Below are positions 1 to 10,658 of a stretch of DNA of 64,000 bases, one piece after another (the stretch's first letter is position 1; every line of letters starts with the position of its first letter). The translations under genes and the position numbers were made by a program. The notes beneath the pieces were generated by a model. That model was not told the DNA's origin. It worked only from the letters and a program-made list of their open reading frames with translations, and ran no database searches. Source of the stretch: Marthasterias glacialis (lineage: Eukaryota > Echinodermata > Asteroidea > Forcipulatida > Asteriidae); NCBI GenBank assembly GCA_911728455.2, contig OU452239.1, positions 8,064,884 to 8,128,883 on the forward strand. Direction: 5' to 3'.

Positions 1-188
1 GCAAAATCCTCAGGAAAATTGGCTCTGTGAAGTGAAAATGCTTGAAGGTAGGGTAATAGTGACCATAAAAGCTTACTTGGTAAGAATCACTGGAGAACTG
101 TTGATAGTATAAAACACTGTGAAAAACGGAACTTTTTTGAACTTCTCAAGAAGTGTTGTGACTTTGTCGGATACGGAACTGGACTTAC

Positions 189-3100
189 CTCTTGCAACTG
201 AATGGCCATTTCTTGCATGGCTGTTTCCACTCTATCAGCGTAGACTTGCTCTAGATTATCAGAAAACGGTCTCGCCTGACTGTGCCATCTGGCAATAGCG
301 TTGGTCATTTTCCGGCGTGGTCCCATCAGTCTGTGAATCATAAACACAGTTTAATGGTCAAAGTGTTTCGGTAGCTACAGCCTACTACTGCTAGAGCATA
401 GACTGGTGCCTAGTCTTTATCCGTGGATGATAAAGACAGGCACTGGTGTTACAAACCCAATGGTTTCAATGGATAGGCATCTAGATGGTTTGCTAACCCC
501 TGAAAGGAAAGCACTGACAAATTGAATTGTCTAAATAAAATGTGCAAGTATATGGCATGATTAAATTAGGCCTGTGGTTGATCCACTCTATGGGCGTGTT
601 TAAGCATGGTGGCCTGCAAAAGAGGCATCAAGTCATAGAGCAACTGGTCCCCTCTCATGCTTCTTTGAACTTGTTTCACGTGTAGTAATTAAGACGTCTA
701 CTGTTTGACTTATAACGCTGTTATATACTCACTTTATCCCCACCTCTTTTAAGTCAATGTCTGTCAGAGTCAAGAATACTCTCAAGTCTACATCCTGCTC
801 CTCAAAAATGTGAAAATACTTAGTTCTGAGCCCAAGACTCTCAAGAAGATGCTCCAGATCATTGTAAGGGTACGAGTGCTGTTTTGTATCACCGGGTGTG
901 TCACTGTGTGATTCATGGGGTGTGTCCTGGGCAAGGTCAGTAGACAAAGGTGGTACACTGGAATGGTACCCCACACTGTTGGAATACTGGCCCATGGTTA
1001 CAGCTGGGTGCGCTTTACTAGAATGTGACAAGTTAAGGGAACCACTTAATGCTGGTATCCCGTGATTCTGTGCAGCCAACCCACTGGGCTGTGTTAGATA
1101 CTGGGAGTCCACACCGTAGCCTCTCCTACTCAGGTCTGCGGATATCATCTGTGAAAGCTGATCATTGAGTGCACCAGCAAAAACAGCGTTCTCCGAAGAA
1201 TTTGAGCTTGGTGTTTGTGGAAGACTGAAGCTTGATGCATCGGAGGATTGATCGTCTGCGCTGGAGTGACTACCTCCACGACTCAGAGCAAGTGCTGCAG
1301 CAAAGCCCCCGCCGCCACTGCTGCTGTGGCTGGAGTTGCTGCTCTTGACGGTCAGGGTGCCAATTTGGCAGAATGCAGGGTCATCATCCTCGTTGGTTGG
1401 CTCAATGGTGGGGAATGAGCTAAGCCATGGACTTGCTGCATTAAGAATATTAATTACAACGTTGCATATTACCCATTACATCATAACACATCATTTACCG
1501 AGTCAGTTATTTTTTCCTAGAAAGTTATGTTACTCCTAACACTATTTCACTAGTTCCTCTAGGGAAGTATGAAGAACATGCTGTGACCTTATGCAGAAGT
1601 AAATAAATGGTTATTGTTAAAAATAGTAGACATTCATACAATTCCTATATCCGCTAACTTTGACGCTCATGGTGCATGAGCATTATTATGTCATTGGCCC
1701 ATGTAATTTCTCACACCATCTCAGCTCCCTGGGGAGTACGCAGTCTGTGCTACCAAGTATGTAGCGCATCAAGCTTAACTAATCACAAGAACCATCTCAG
1801 CTATCGCACAGGTATCCATATTCCTCTGGATGAAGAGAAGCAATTTATAGTAAAGTGTCTTGCTCAAGGACACAAGTGTCATGAACAGGATTCAAACCCA
1901 CACCCTGATGACTTAGCCACAAGCACTTGAGTCCGGTGCACTAGACCTGTTGGCCATAACAAAAACACCATCTGTACCATCACAGGTACTCTTTTACTAC
2001 TGAGTCGAGAGAGGCAATTATTTAATGTCTTGTTCAAGACTACAAGTGCAGTGACTGCCCAGAATGGGATTCAAACCCACAATGCTATATACCTCAGCCT
2101 TCAGTAATAGACCAATCCTGGAAACAAATGGTTCTGTACAAAACTTGTCAGTTTGTAGCATCTGTGACAATCTGTTTGGCTCAACAACCAAACTCACAGT
2201 GGACATAACCTTCCCACTTCACCACAATCACCCAAAAATGTAAAAAGACAATAACATTTAAGGAAAAGGAAGAATGTGGACTCTACCTGTGTTGTCTTCA
2301 GGGGGTCCCAGTAAATGTTCTGGCTGGTGGATTGGAGAGTCGGCAATATGGCTACTTGGTAAATGGCCACTTAAATGGTTTCCATCTCCTCGGTAGCCTG
2401 CATTTTATAACCAACAAGGGCAAGGCAAACATGAAATCTACTCGCAAATTATACGTGACATTGTTGGAGCACTTGGCACCATTCCCAGTGAGTGAAGAGC
2501 AGCAATTAAAGTTAATTGTCTATATGCTAGTGTCTTGACAGGATATTCCATTGCACATAACTGGTCCCCATATATACAGGTCTATAACCTGGTGCAGAGA
2601 AGCAACTTATGGTTAAATTTCTTGCTTAGGGACACCAGTTAAGACAGGATGAGCTTTTGGGGAAAAAAAATAAGGAATTTCGACGGGGATTCATCTCTCA
2701 CCAGTATTGGGTAACACAGTTCCCTGTCTCCCTCCCTTGCGCTCACTCAACAGCTTAGCCAACGTCTCGGGGCCATCCCGGATGCTTGGACCTTTGACCT
2801 TTGATCTTCCTGACCTTGTGTGGGGTCGGTTGGGTCTCTGGTAGCTCTCATCAGAAGACGATAAATCAATGGACAGATGAAGTCCTGTGTCAGAAATAAA
2901 AAGTAACTATTGAACCCTTCCACAACCGCCACACCCAGCTACTTTCTGCCATTACCCTTCATTGTGGGAGTCAACTCGTGAGCGTGTAAACACCATGTGG
3001 CCTAAAATACGCACTGCACTGTATATTACACAACGAGAAATCGACTCCCAAAATGCCGCAACAAAGATTATTGTGATGATGACATCAGGTGAATTGAGTC

Positions 3101-6100
3101 AATTATCAAACCAAGAGTTGACATGGTTCTATATTGCTTTAACTCTTTCACTACGGCGTGCCGCTCACAGCGGCTTGGTGAATTACTTCATACGCCGGAG
3201 AGCCGCTGCCAGTGGCTTGAAATGAACAACATGTTGAACAATTCCGTTACAGCTGTACATTATATTCCGCAGTGAAAGGTTTTCAAAAACTTACATTCAT
3301 ATACATGAACAAACAAATCTGGGCTCAATCCGTTGTTTGAGTCAGGAGAAAATAGTGAAAAACCGTGCACATCTTTTATCATGTAAACACATAGTCCACA
3401 ATTCTATTTTCTCGACTTTGACAGTGTCTCTGACAGAAACATTTCTATGGAAGATTGGCACTGGTATGAACCTCATAATCAGTAAGCTTTCAGACTGATA
3501 CTAATACAAACAATATTTTGGATGAATACCAAGAGACCTATTTCAGCATTGAGGACAGAGACTAACCTGCTTCACCACGGAGGCTGCCAGGGGACATACC
3601 ACAGCTGTCAATAAGCCCAATGATCTTCATGTGTCCATTCATCAGTGCCAGCGAGCGGGCCGTTTCTCCATTCTGGTTTGTTAGGTTCACATCCACCCCC
3701 TGAAGGAGATAAAAGAATACAAGGTACCACTTCAAGAAACAGGCTTGCCGGGCAAAAATAGCTGTCTGGTATCTCTTGCAGTGAGAAAGGCGACTTTTTT
3801 CACATTGTACGATGTACATGAACATGTACATGGTCTTTCGTGCCACAAAACTGGCCGTCAGGTAATGGCGACGAGCCTGTGTCTTTAAATATTATTGACA
3901 AGAATAAACTGTACTTATATAGTGCCTCACACAATAGACCTTATGCATTCGCCGCCATCTTTGAGGTCAAACACAGCATTGAACATACGTTGTAGCCTTA
4001 GGGCGAGGGCGCCCTTTCATGTACTCAAAGTAACGCCATACGCATAAGGTATATTGTCCCAAAGAGCTTTACAAAAATAAGAAAGTAAGTTCCTTATTAA
4101 ATAGGTGATTTTTTAGCATAGATTCGAAAATGGTCTTATTTGGAACAGTTTTGATGAAGTTAGGCAAATTGTTCCACAGTGACAGTGAAGAATATGAGAA
4201 CGAGTTTTAGAGCTAGAGCTTTATACAATAGGAGATTCTGAAACAGTTGGTGGCAGCAGACATACCGGGTAAACTTCCATTGTTTATGTCATTCTGGGCA
4301 CCCGAACATTTTTCAAAACAATGGAATATACTTGGTAAGTCTGCTGCCACCGATGATGGCAATAGTCTCCTACTGAGTGAAAAAGAAAAGGAAACAAGAA
4401 AAAGCACTCACATGTTCCAGTAGTGAATTGACAATGATTTCATGTCCTTCTGCAGCTGCCATCATGAATGGGGTTAATCCAAGTCTCGGCTCCCTGAAAG
4501 TCAAACCAAATAAGCAAAAATTTTGAGACTAGGTTGGCCGCTGATATACCAGGTAAATTTCCATTGTTTTTGTCACTCTGTTTCCCACTTCTAACTGGCA
4601 CCCCGAATAAAAATATTGATAAAATAGGGAGACTGCCAACATTAGGGCTGGATAGCTTAGTTGATAGAGCACAGGCACATTAATCCAGGGTGTTGCAGGT
4701 TCAAACCTCGTTTTAGTCAAATTTTTGTCATTCTATTTATGGCTTCTGACTGAGATCCCCGGACAAAGATATTGACAAAAATAGGGGAACCACCAAAATT
4801 GTGGTTACCGCATTTTTGGGGTACTGCGCCTCAAGCCCGGTTCATATGAAAGCGAAATTTTGGGACGCACTAATTCAGTATGCGTTGTTGGGCGCTTGTG
4901 AAGCAAGAAAATTTGCAATGCCCGTGAAGTATGAACCGGGATTCATACCCCGAGCACCTTATACGCAGGAAAACACTGTAGATAGCTCAGTTGGTCGAGC
5001 GCTGGCATTTTAATCCAACGGTTGCTGGATCAAATCTCGTTTTAGTCAATTTTTCTTTGCTCACCCCAAAATTTAATTAAATTTACCCTATCAGTTTCCC
5101 CTGTGGTTTATTACTCGAAAACAGAAACAAGTTTAAATTCTCTCCAAGATTAGGTCATTGTTTAGCATTCTTCCTTTACAATCTCTGCAGGTCGTAAAGA
5201 GAAGCAATTTTAGTTTAAAAATGTCTTGCTCAAGGACACAAATGTTATGACTGGGATTCGAACCCACACTCCCATAACCAGAACTTGAGTTTGGATCACT
5301 AGAAGGCTCAGCCGTGATACCGCTGCAGTCTAAACACTCAACCAAGGTACATCCTCATCATCATCGATGATACATCCCATGGCTCACCTTGTATTGACGT
5401 TGGCTCCATTATCCAGCAAGAACTGGACGACTTTCTGATGACCTGCAAACGTTGCATAGAAGAGGGCTGTCCACCCTTTGCTGTCTCTATTCTCCAGCTC
5501 TGCACCTTGCTGGATGGGTTTAACATTGGAGAAAAGAATAATAAATTGAATAGACTTTTTAAATAATACACAGTTCTTATATAGCGCTTTATCACACCTG
5601 ATGGACGTCTCAAAGCATCCAGGTTTTTTTCCTGCAAGGTATGCGGAGTTAAGTTTTTGAAGTATGAAACCTGTTCCTTTACATAGCTCCATGTAACAGT
5701 ATACAAGGTCTATGAAATTGGGCCAAGGTTTGTTACAACTATAATTAGTTCCTTTAAAAACTTAAGAGGACTGAAATATGGAACTCCAAGAAGGTCATAT
5801 GATGAAAATAAACAATTTGACTTCTTTATTTCACGCGATTGAAATCATTTCTATTGATCGAAATACTTTTGAGTGCACGAAATGATTTTGAGCACTCAAA
5901 GTACCTTAAACAAGTACACGAATAGGTTTCGAGTGCTCAAAATAACTTATTTCGAGTGCACAAAATAATTTTTGAAAGCACTAAATGATTTCGTGCGCAC
6001 AAAATAAAGAATTCAAATTATTTCTGTGTTTGTTAATTTATTTTCATCCTGTCCCCTCAGGGGCTCCGTACTGAAATGACTCCTTGAGACAAACCTGAAC

Positions 6101-7720
6101 TAGGAAGTATGCCACACTTTCATTCCCACAGCTGCAAGTCAGCATAAGGGCCGTGGCGCCTTTGTTATTACGCAAGTCCACTTCAGCTCCAGCATCCAGC
6201 AATAAGTTGACGACATTGTCGTGACCGATGTAGCTGGCGTACATGAGGGGGGTCCACGAGCCACGATTCCTCTGATTCATGTCCACTTCTCCACTTAGAA
6301 TAAAATATCACAGAATGAAAAGTGTTTTATTAAATAAATGTTCGTCAAGGGTCGGCAGGACGTGTGATTAATGATGCATACCTTTGCATTGGTGCAAAAA
6401 GAGCCAAATTTCATGGCTCTGCTTACTGCATGCGGAAATTTAGTGCTTACGGTATCAGAAAAATATATACGCTCAACATAAGCGTATAAGGGCGATCCAG
6501 TTGGTGTAGTGGTAAGTTTCCTCACCTTCCATCTCTGGGACCCTTGATTTTGATTCCCGCTGGGGGCACTATACGGGTTTTCAGTCCCCTACCAGATTGC
6601 GTGGGTTTTCCCTGGAATAAATCTCTGGGGTTTTCCTCCCACATCTAAAACTGAAACTTTCCTCCCTGTCTTCTCTCCATGGGGTTCTTGGCTAGTACAG
6701 TGATTAAGTTCGCTTTTCTGAGAATCCTTGGCTTCACAACCAGAATTGATAAAAAAATGAAATGATTTTGCAGGCAGATAAAGAATTTGTGCATGTGAGT
6801 GTGTGTACTTCCCATTCAAAAACTTTCTCCACTTACAGCTATATTAAGCACAAACATTTGCTTACTGGTAAACAGCTGTATGAAATTGGGCCCAGTATTT
6901 TTATAACCCCTATTGATCTACTTGTTAGGGTTACAGGGAATTAGGGTCATTTGGGTCAGGGTTAGGATTATCGGAGCATGCATTTGTAGGGGTGTTGCAA
7001 CATAGGGGTGTTGGAACACAGGGGTGTTGCAACATAGGGGTGTTTGAACATAGGGGTGTTGGAGCATAGGTGTGTCGGAACATCGGGGTGTTGGAGCATA
7101 GGGTTGTTGGAGCATAGGGGTGTTGGAACATAGGGGTGTTGGAGCATAGGGGTGTCAGAACATCGGGGTGTTGGAACAAAGGGGTGTTGGAGCATAGGGG
7201 TGCTGGAGCATAGGGGTGTCAGAACATCGGGGTGTTGGAACAAAGGGGTGTTGGAGCATAGGGGTGTCGGAACATAGGCGTGTCGGAACATAGGCGTGTC
7301 GGAACATAGGGGTGTTGGAACATAGGGGTGTTGGAACATAGGGGTGTCGGAACATAGGCGTGTCGGAACATAGCGGTGTTGGAACATAGGGGTGTTGGAG
7401 CATAGGGGTGTTGGAGCATAGAGGTGTTGGAACATAGGGGTGTTGGAGCATAGGGGTGTTGGAGCATAGGGGTGTTGGAAGATAGGGGTGTCGGAACATA
7501 GGTGTGTAACCTTTAAGACAAGCATCCACTAGGCCTACCTAGCAATGTAAGCATTCACACAGTCATAGAGCCCAATGGATGATGCTGTATGGAGATCCAA
7601 AGGGGTAGGTCTGAAGCTTGGATCACCCTCCAGTGTACTCCATCCTTTCCACATGGATAGACTCTTATCCAGCAGTTCGGATTCACTTGCTTCATCGCTA
7701 GCCTCGTAGGGATAGTCCAT
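189..7720 (-). CDS. ANKS3: ANKS3: ankyrin repeat and SAM domain protein (C-terminus off the left edge)
   Basis: Nine coding exons on the minus strand, all with GT-AG borders and matching phases: 7720-7539, 6293-6095, 5509-5388, 4493-4412, 3699-3567, 2884-2702, 2397-2287, 1435-733, 330-189 (619 codons). The start at 7,720 begins MDYPYEASDEASESELL, followed by SLSMW as in vertebrate ANKS3; a CAG acceptor just upstream suggests a separate 5'UTR exon. Residues ~41-240 are ankyrin repeats (PLDLHTASS, WTPLMYASYIGHDNVV, GWTALFYATFAGHQKVV, GHEIIVNSLLEHG). The middle is Ser-rich with DLSSSDES, also found in the human protein. Residues ~535-600 are a SAM domain (FEEQDVDLRVFLTLTDIDLK), followed by GPRRKMTNAIARWH. 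Human ANKS3 is about 656 residues, so only the coiled-coil tail should be missing. Family knowledge: a SAM-mediated scaffold in the nephronophthisis/cilium network (NEK8, ANKS6, BICC1). The match is by eye and the identity is strong. Confidence 0.93.
1664..2125 (-). repeat. Two tRNA-headed SINE fragments in an ANKS3 intron
   Basis: Read on the minus strand, 1,965-1,664 has a tRNA-like B box (GGTTTGAATCC) followed by ACACTTGTGTCCTTGAGCAA and a body also seen at 17,930-18,317. A second, shorter copy lies at 2,125-2,008 with the same B box and the CAAGACATT body. A third scrap of this body is at about 2,595-2,640. The A boxes are poorly preserved, so these are retroposon remnants and not tRNA genes. 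Confidence 0.65.
3880..4110. repeat. Retroposon tail interrupted by a MITE of the AGACCTTATGC family
   Basis: Sequence typical of a retroposon 3' end (acttatatagtgcctcacac ... tcccaaagagctttacaaaa) is split by about 116 bp at 3,936-4,051. The insert begins AGACCTTATGC and ends GCATAAGGTAT, an inverted terminal pair, and its flanks look like a short AT/TA duplication. Related elements sit at 15,239-15,433 and 63,483-63,653. Confidence 0.6.
4228..4373. repeat. MITE with GGTGGCAGCAGAC inverted termini
   Basis: The left arm reads ataggagatt then GGTGGCAGCAGACATACC. The right arm is its reverse complement (GGTAAGTCTGCTGCCACC then aatagtctccta). The same family occurs at 24,890-24,980, and a half-copy begins near 4,530. 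It lies 39 bp downstream of ANKS3 exon 4, whose donor is at 4,411 on the minus strand. Confidence 0.7.
4530..4800 (+). repeat. Composite repeat with a tRNA(Lys)-derived SINE head
   Basis: GGATAGCTTAGTTGATAGAGC at 4,648-4,668 resembles the D arm/A box of tRNA-Lys and GCAGGTTCAAACC at 4,695-4,707 the T arm. Between them CACATTAATCC has lost the usual TTT anticodon. A cloverleaf with an intact acceptor stem is not supported, so I call it a SINE remnant. The upstream part resembles half of the GGCAGCAGAC MITE. Confidence 0.5.
4833..4943. repeat. Small MITE with AGCCCGGTTCATA termini
   Basis: AGCCCGGTTCATATGAAAGC at the left is mirrored by GTATGAACCGGG at the right, around an AT-rich centre containing gaaattttg and gaaaatttgc. 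A single terminus of the same family is seen at 24,367. Confidence 0.55.
4976..5060 (+). repeat. Second tRNA(Lys)-like SINE head
   Basis: GATAGCTCAGTTGGTCGAGC at 4,981-5,000 is a good A box. ATTTTAATCC resembles a Lys anticodon loop with TTT, and GGATCAAATCTC is a decayed B box. It is followed by ttttagtcaatttttctttg, as in the copy at 4,648. No paired acceptor stem is visible, which argues against a functional tRNA. Confidence 0.5.
5185..5700 (-). repeat. SINE body and tail fragments flanking and overlapping ANKS3 exon 3
   Basis: 5,345-5,185 (minus) has the B box GGTTCGAATCCC and the CTTGAGCAAGACA body. 5,700-5,560 (minus) matches the 3' part of the element at 18,190-18,317 (cagcttccg-type tail with GATAAAGCGCTATATAAGAA). 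ANKS3 exon 3 (5,509-5,388) lies between the two pieces and is not part of them. Confidence 0.6.
5815..6012. repeat. Degenerate short repeat built on GAGTGC(A/T)C(G/A)AAAT
   Basis: Several direct and inverted copies of a 20-25 bp motif (gagtgcacgaaatgatttt, gagcactcaaagtac, gagtgctcaaaataa, gagtgcacaaaataa) are packed in under 200 bp of an ANKS3 intron. No gene or transposon terminus is visible. Confidence 0.5.
6485..6690 (+). repeat. tRNA-derived SINE, distinct family
   Basis: CCAGTTGGTGTAGTGGTAAG at 6,497-6,516 is an A box of tRNA-Glu/Val type. TTGATTTTGATTCCCGC at 6,545-6,561 is the B box. The body follows (gggttttcctcccacatcta at 6,630-6,650). It ends in diverged sequence near ggggttcttggctag. 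Confidence 0.6.
6830..6897. repeat. Partial MITE of the GGGCCCAATTTCATAGAGCTGCT family
   Basis: cagctgtatgaaattgggccc at the right end is the terminal inverted repeat of the family seen complete at 7,969-8,161. The left end is truncated. Confidence 0.5.
6965..7505. repeat. 16-bp minisatellite filling ANKS3 intron 1
   Basis: About 34 tandem copies of a 16-bp unit, CATAGGGGTGTTGGAA/G, with frequent TGTTGG/TGTCGG and GGAA/GGAG variants. 16 is not a multiple of 3, so three frames on the minus strand stay open and give repetitive Cys/Pro/Thr/Asn peptides of up to 185 residues. These have no sign of being real, because the tract sits wholly between ANKS3 exons 1 and 2. Confidence 0.95.
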
Positions 7721-7968
7721 TCTAATCACCTGTTGTGTACTTTGTATCTGTTGTACCGGTGACTCCAGAGTCCTGACCTGAGAGTGGAACTAACCATAGG
7801 GCAGTAACAGTAACTAAATCAGTGTTGTAAAAACAGAAGAAACAATTAAATAAAGTAAAGAAACATTTTTAAACTATTAAAATAAAGTTTCACTCCACCT
7901 TAAGTTCTGTCAGCCCTACTACAAAATACTAGTGTGGTGAAGGTTTTTTGACACTGTATACCAGGGTG

Positions 7969-8161
7969 CAATTTCATAGAGCTGCTATTAAAAACACAAA
8001 AAGTGGCTAAGCACAAACAAAATTATGCTTAACAGAATTAGGTTACCAGCCCAAATAGCATGTCACATGTACAATCTGTGATTGGTACCCTGCTTATTTT
8101 TGCTTAGCAGAAAATTTGTAAGCACTATTTTCTGCTTCAGCAGCTCCATAAACTTGGGCCC
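7969..8161. repeat. MITE, GGGTGCAATTTCATAGAGCTGCT family
   Basis: The terminal segments CAATTTCATAGAGCTGCT and AGCAGCTCCATAAACTTGGG are imperfect inverted repeats around a centre rich in aagcaca/tgcttagc. Diverged relatives lie at 15,645-15,835 and 22,855-23,060, and a fragment at 6,830-6,897. Upstream of ANKS3 exon 1, in its presumed 5' intron. Confidence 0.65.
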
Positions 8162-8392
8162 AGATGTCAAAAAACCCTCAACTAAAAAACCCTTTGCCAC
8201 ACCAGTGATGGGATGGGGCTTATGTTCTTTGTAAAAGATACAGATACAAACTATATTGAGCTCGACCCAGTAAATGGGGCATGTCACTGTACTCCTCTTT
8301 TTGAAATTTTGACTTATAGTTTGACGTTCAAAATTTCAAAATAATAAATACTGACTAATTCATACTCGGATTATCTTATTTACCTAGTCCGA

Positions 8393-8522
8393 CTCGTCCG
8401 AGTTACTGGACCCAACAATGTTTTTTTTTAACATTTGGATATTATCTTGCGTATGAAGCCCAGATATTATCTAAATGTTAAAAAAAAAAAGCGTTGTTGA
8501 ATGTTGGATCCAGTTACTTGGA
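8393..8522. repeat. Inverted repeat with poly(T)/poly(A) arms
   Basis: AGTTACTGGACCCAACAATG then poly-T and aacatttggatattatc is mirrored by gatattatctaaatgtt, poly-A and ttgttgaatgttggatccag. The loop is about 20 bp. Likely a MITE or other foldback relic. Confidence 0.6.
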
Positions 8523-8879
8523 CTTTAGCCAGATGATTTATTTTTAATTATTTTCATATTAAATGTCATGTGTGAAAAAGTGAAGGCCAAAGACTGTAAA
8601 AGTAGTTTTAGTGACACAATACAATGGTATAGAGCAAGGTACAGGCAAAACATCAGAGCACAGCAGCACTCTTCTCAACCTGACTCCGAATCCGATTCTG
8701 AGTCTTCCGACAGTGAAAGTTCAGTGATTGTATTTGTAAATTTATCATTGAGTGGAATCAATTATATCTGTTCGATTTTCCAGAGTCAGTTAATGCGATC
8801 ATAACATTACATATCGAAAGTATTCTAATTCATCAAAAGTGATAGAATAAATTCTTGTCCATTTTTAACTTTTGAGTTT

Positions 8880-9090
8880 TTGACAAAACACTATTTTGCA
8901 TCACCAACCGTTAGCTTCCGTAAACACCAATGGAGGCCGCCATTTTGACTTCTTCATGAATTATTCATACAATCACATCCGGGAGCTTGACATGGAGTTC
9001 GCAGACCGGACGTCACGTTCGTCGTCTGTGCTCGAGCGAACTTAAAAATACCACAAGTTTAACTTGAATTCGAAAGAAAACACGGTAAGA
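8880..9090. promoter_or_regulatory. Candidate bidirectional promoter between ANKS3 and DNAAF8
   Basis: This lies between the divergent start codons (7,720 minus, 10,659 plus). GCCGCCATTTTGAC at 8,936-8,949 matches the YY1 core (AAAATGGCGGC on the minus strand). GTTAGC-TTCC-GTAAAC at 8,910-8,925 is a weak RFX X-box-like inverted repeat with a 4-nt spacer instead of the usual 1-3. The segment is CpG-richer than its surroundings (gaccggacgtcacgttcgtc at 8,995-9,020). CACG|GTAAGA at 9,084 is a plausible donor for a DNAAF8 5'UTR exon, pairing with the TTTCAAG acceptor near 10,530. No transcript data support the start sites. Confidence 0.45.
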
Positions 9091-9431
9091 AATGTCTAGG
9101 TTCACGAATAAGCAGACAGTTATTTCGTATGTGCTACTTCAAGAATGTGCCACTCCCTGCGCGTAGTGGTTTTATAACGAAAAGATGTGCGTAGTCACGG
9201 ACGCTTTCGAAAAAACTGCACAAACTGCATGTGTATATTATGAGTGCGAAGTTATTTAGGTATACGACAGTAAGACTAAGTAAGAGTGACTGACGACTAC
9301 GGCAGAGCAGCCGTAAATAAATGCACCACATAATTTCTTCATGATATTGAACGACAACGTTAGTTTAGTACAAAACTAATGTTTGTTTGGGCCTTTCCCA
9401 AGTACAGTAGTATTTGTAAAATACCAGGTCT

Positions 9432-9663
9432 AAAAATGCTTTGCTCGTCAGTTCAGACTTCAACTTCAAGAACATGAAGAACCCGGGAGTAGGACTAGGA
9501 CTAGGACTAGGTTAGGTAGGAGGAAGGCAAAGGTCAGGAACGAAGTATCACTATCACTATCATTATCACTATCACACTATCACTATCACTCAGTGGTACT
9601 TCGTTCTTGCCTTCCGCCATCATCATGATGGGTTCTTGAAGTCTGAAGAGCAAATCATTTTTC
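9432..9663. repeat. Foldback sequence with a (CACTAT)n loop
   Basis: Left-arm pieces TGCTTTGCTC, TTCAGACTTCAA, GGAAGGCAA and GAACGAAGTA return in inverted order on the right as TACTTCGTTC, TTGCCTTCC, TTGAAGTCTGAA and GAGCAAATCA. The loop holds a (CACTAT)n-type microsatellite at 9,547-9,590, and the left arm carries three GGACTA copies at about 9,495-9,515. Confidence 0.65.
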
Positions 9664-10530
9664 CTAATATTTAGTAAACAAACTTTTAAAAGGGCATCTT
9701 GGCAAAAATGCCATATCTGGCTGCCACTTTATCTCCCTTATTTTTTTAGGTAAAATTATATCCTTACCTGTCCAGAAAAGTTGACAGAATGTATCAGAAA
9801 ATAACAGGCACTTTGAACGATTACAAGTGTGTCAAAATCATGAAAAATAAGCCATTTTCACGTCTAGTTTGGCTTGACAATGCTATACGCTAAACTTAAT
9901 TTTAGTTCGTTTGGGCATGAAAACATGAAAGTTCCAGCCGCACGATGAAACGTCCGCTTGAGTTTTCTTTTTTTAAGGTCAATAATTACCGTTTTTGCAA
10001 CCAATTCCTCAAGAGGAATATTAAAAAAGGGAAACAAAGCCCAACACCCATTAAAAAATCAAAAAAATCCCTTAGAAAATGGCAGCCAAATATGGAAACT
10101 TTTCCGGCACCTTTATTGACTTGGTGTCTGAGATGGAGGAAATTTTAAATTTCGAGCTAACTTTTGATTTTTTTGTACAGGTTTGAGTTTTACTGGATCA
10201 TTTCATGGGCACCAAGGCAATGACCATACTAGTTAGTGGCGGTGTTGTGATGTTTGAATGCTCTGACTCACGAAACTTGTGTGTGGTCTTTCCATTATTT
10301 TTTTGTAGGCCCATAAAAATATCTATAGGCTACTTACTATCAGAAAATAATATGCAAAATTTTTGCTTTTTTGGCTGCCACAATTTTTCCTGATTGTCAT
10401 CACCCTAAACAAAACAAACAATGAAATAACAAAAAATAAAAAAATGAACAGTAATTTCAATTGAACAAAATATTTTGTTTTCAACTTTACTTTTTTAAAT
10501 TAAATTTTAGTTGATGTTTTTGTTTCAAGG
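9664..10530. other. No gene or recognisable repeat seen
   Basis: AT-rich sequence between the foldback and the candidate acceptor of the DNAAF8 coding exon 1. Open frames of 60-67 codons at 9,945 and 10,205 have low complexity and no recognised similarity. It is presumably a 5' intron of DNAAF8. Confidence 0.5.
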
Positions 10531-10658
10531 TGATGTAGCTGACTAACTGTCAAGCCTTCAAAAGATCCGAGCCCTTTTCATGCTTACATCTACCGTCTTT
10601 CATGTCTTCAGCACAAGTGCCAAGATCAGAGGGGCACTAACACCAAGCACTGATCATC

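Noticed and set aside
4644..5050. tRNA-Lys genes
   Set aside because: A- and B-box remnants are present but anticodon, T arm and acceptor stem do not all hold; the shared 3' flank shows they are SINE copies.
6918..7529. Long minus-strand open frames (up to 185 codons) rich in Cys, Pro, Thr and Asn
   Set aside because: They are translations of the 16-bp minisatellite in three frames and lie wholly in ANKS3 intron 1.
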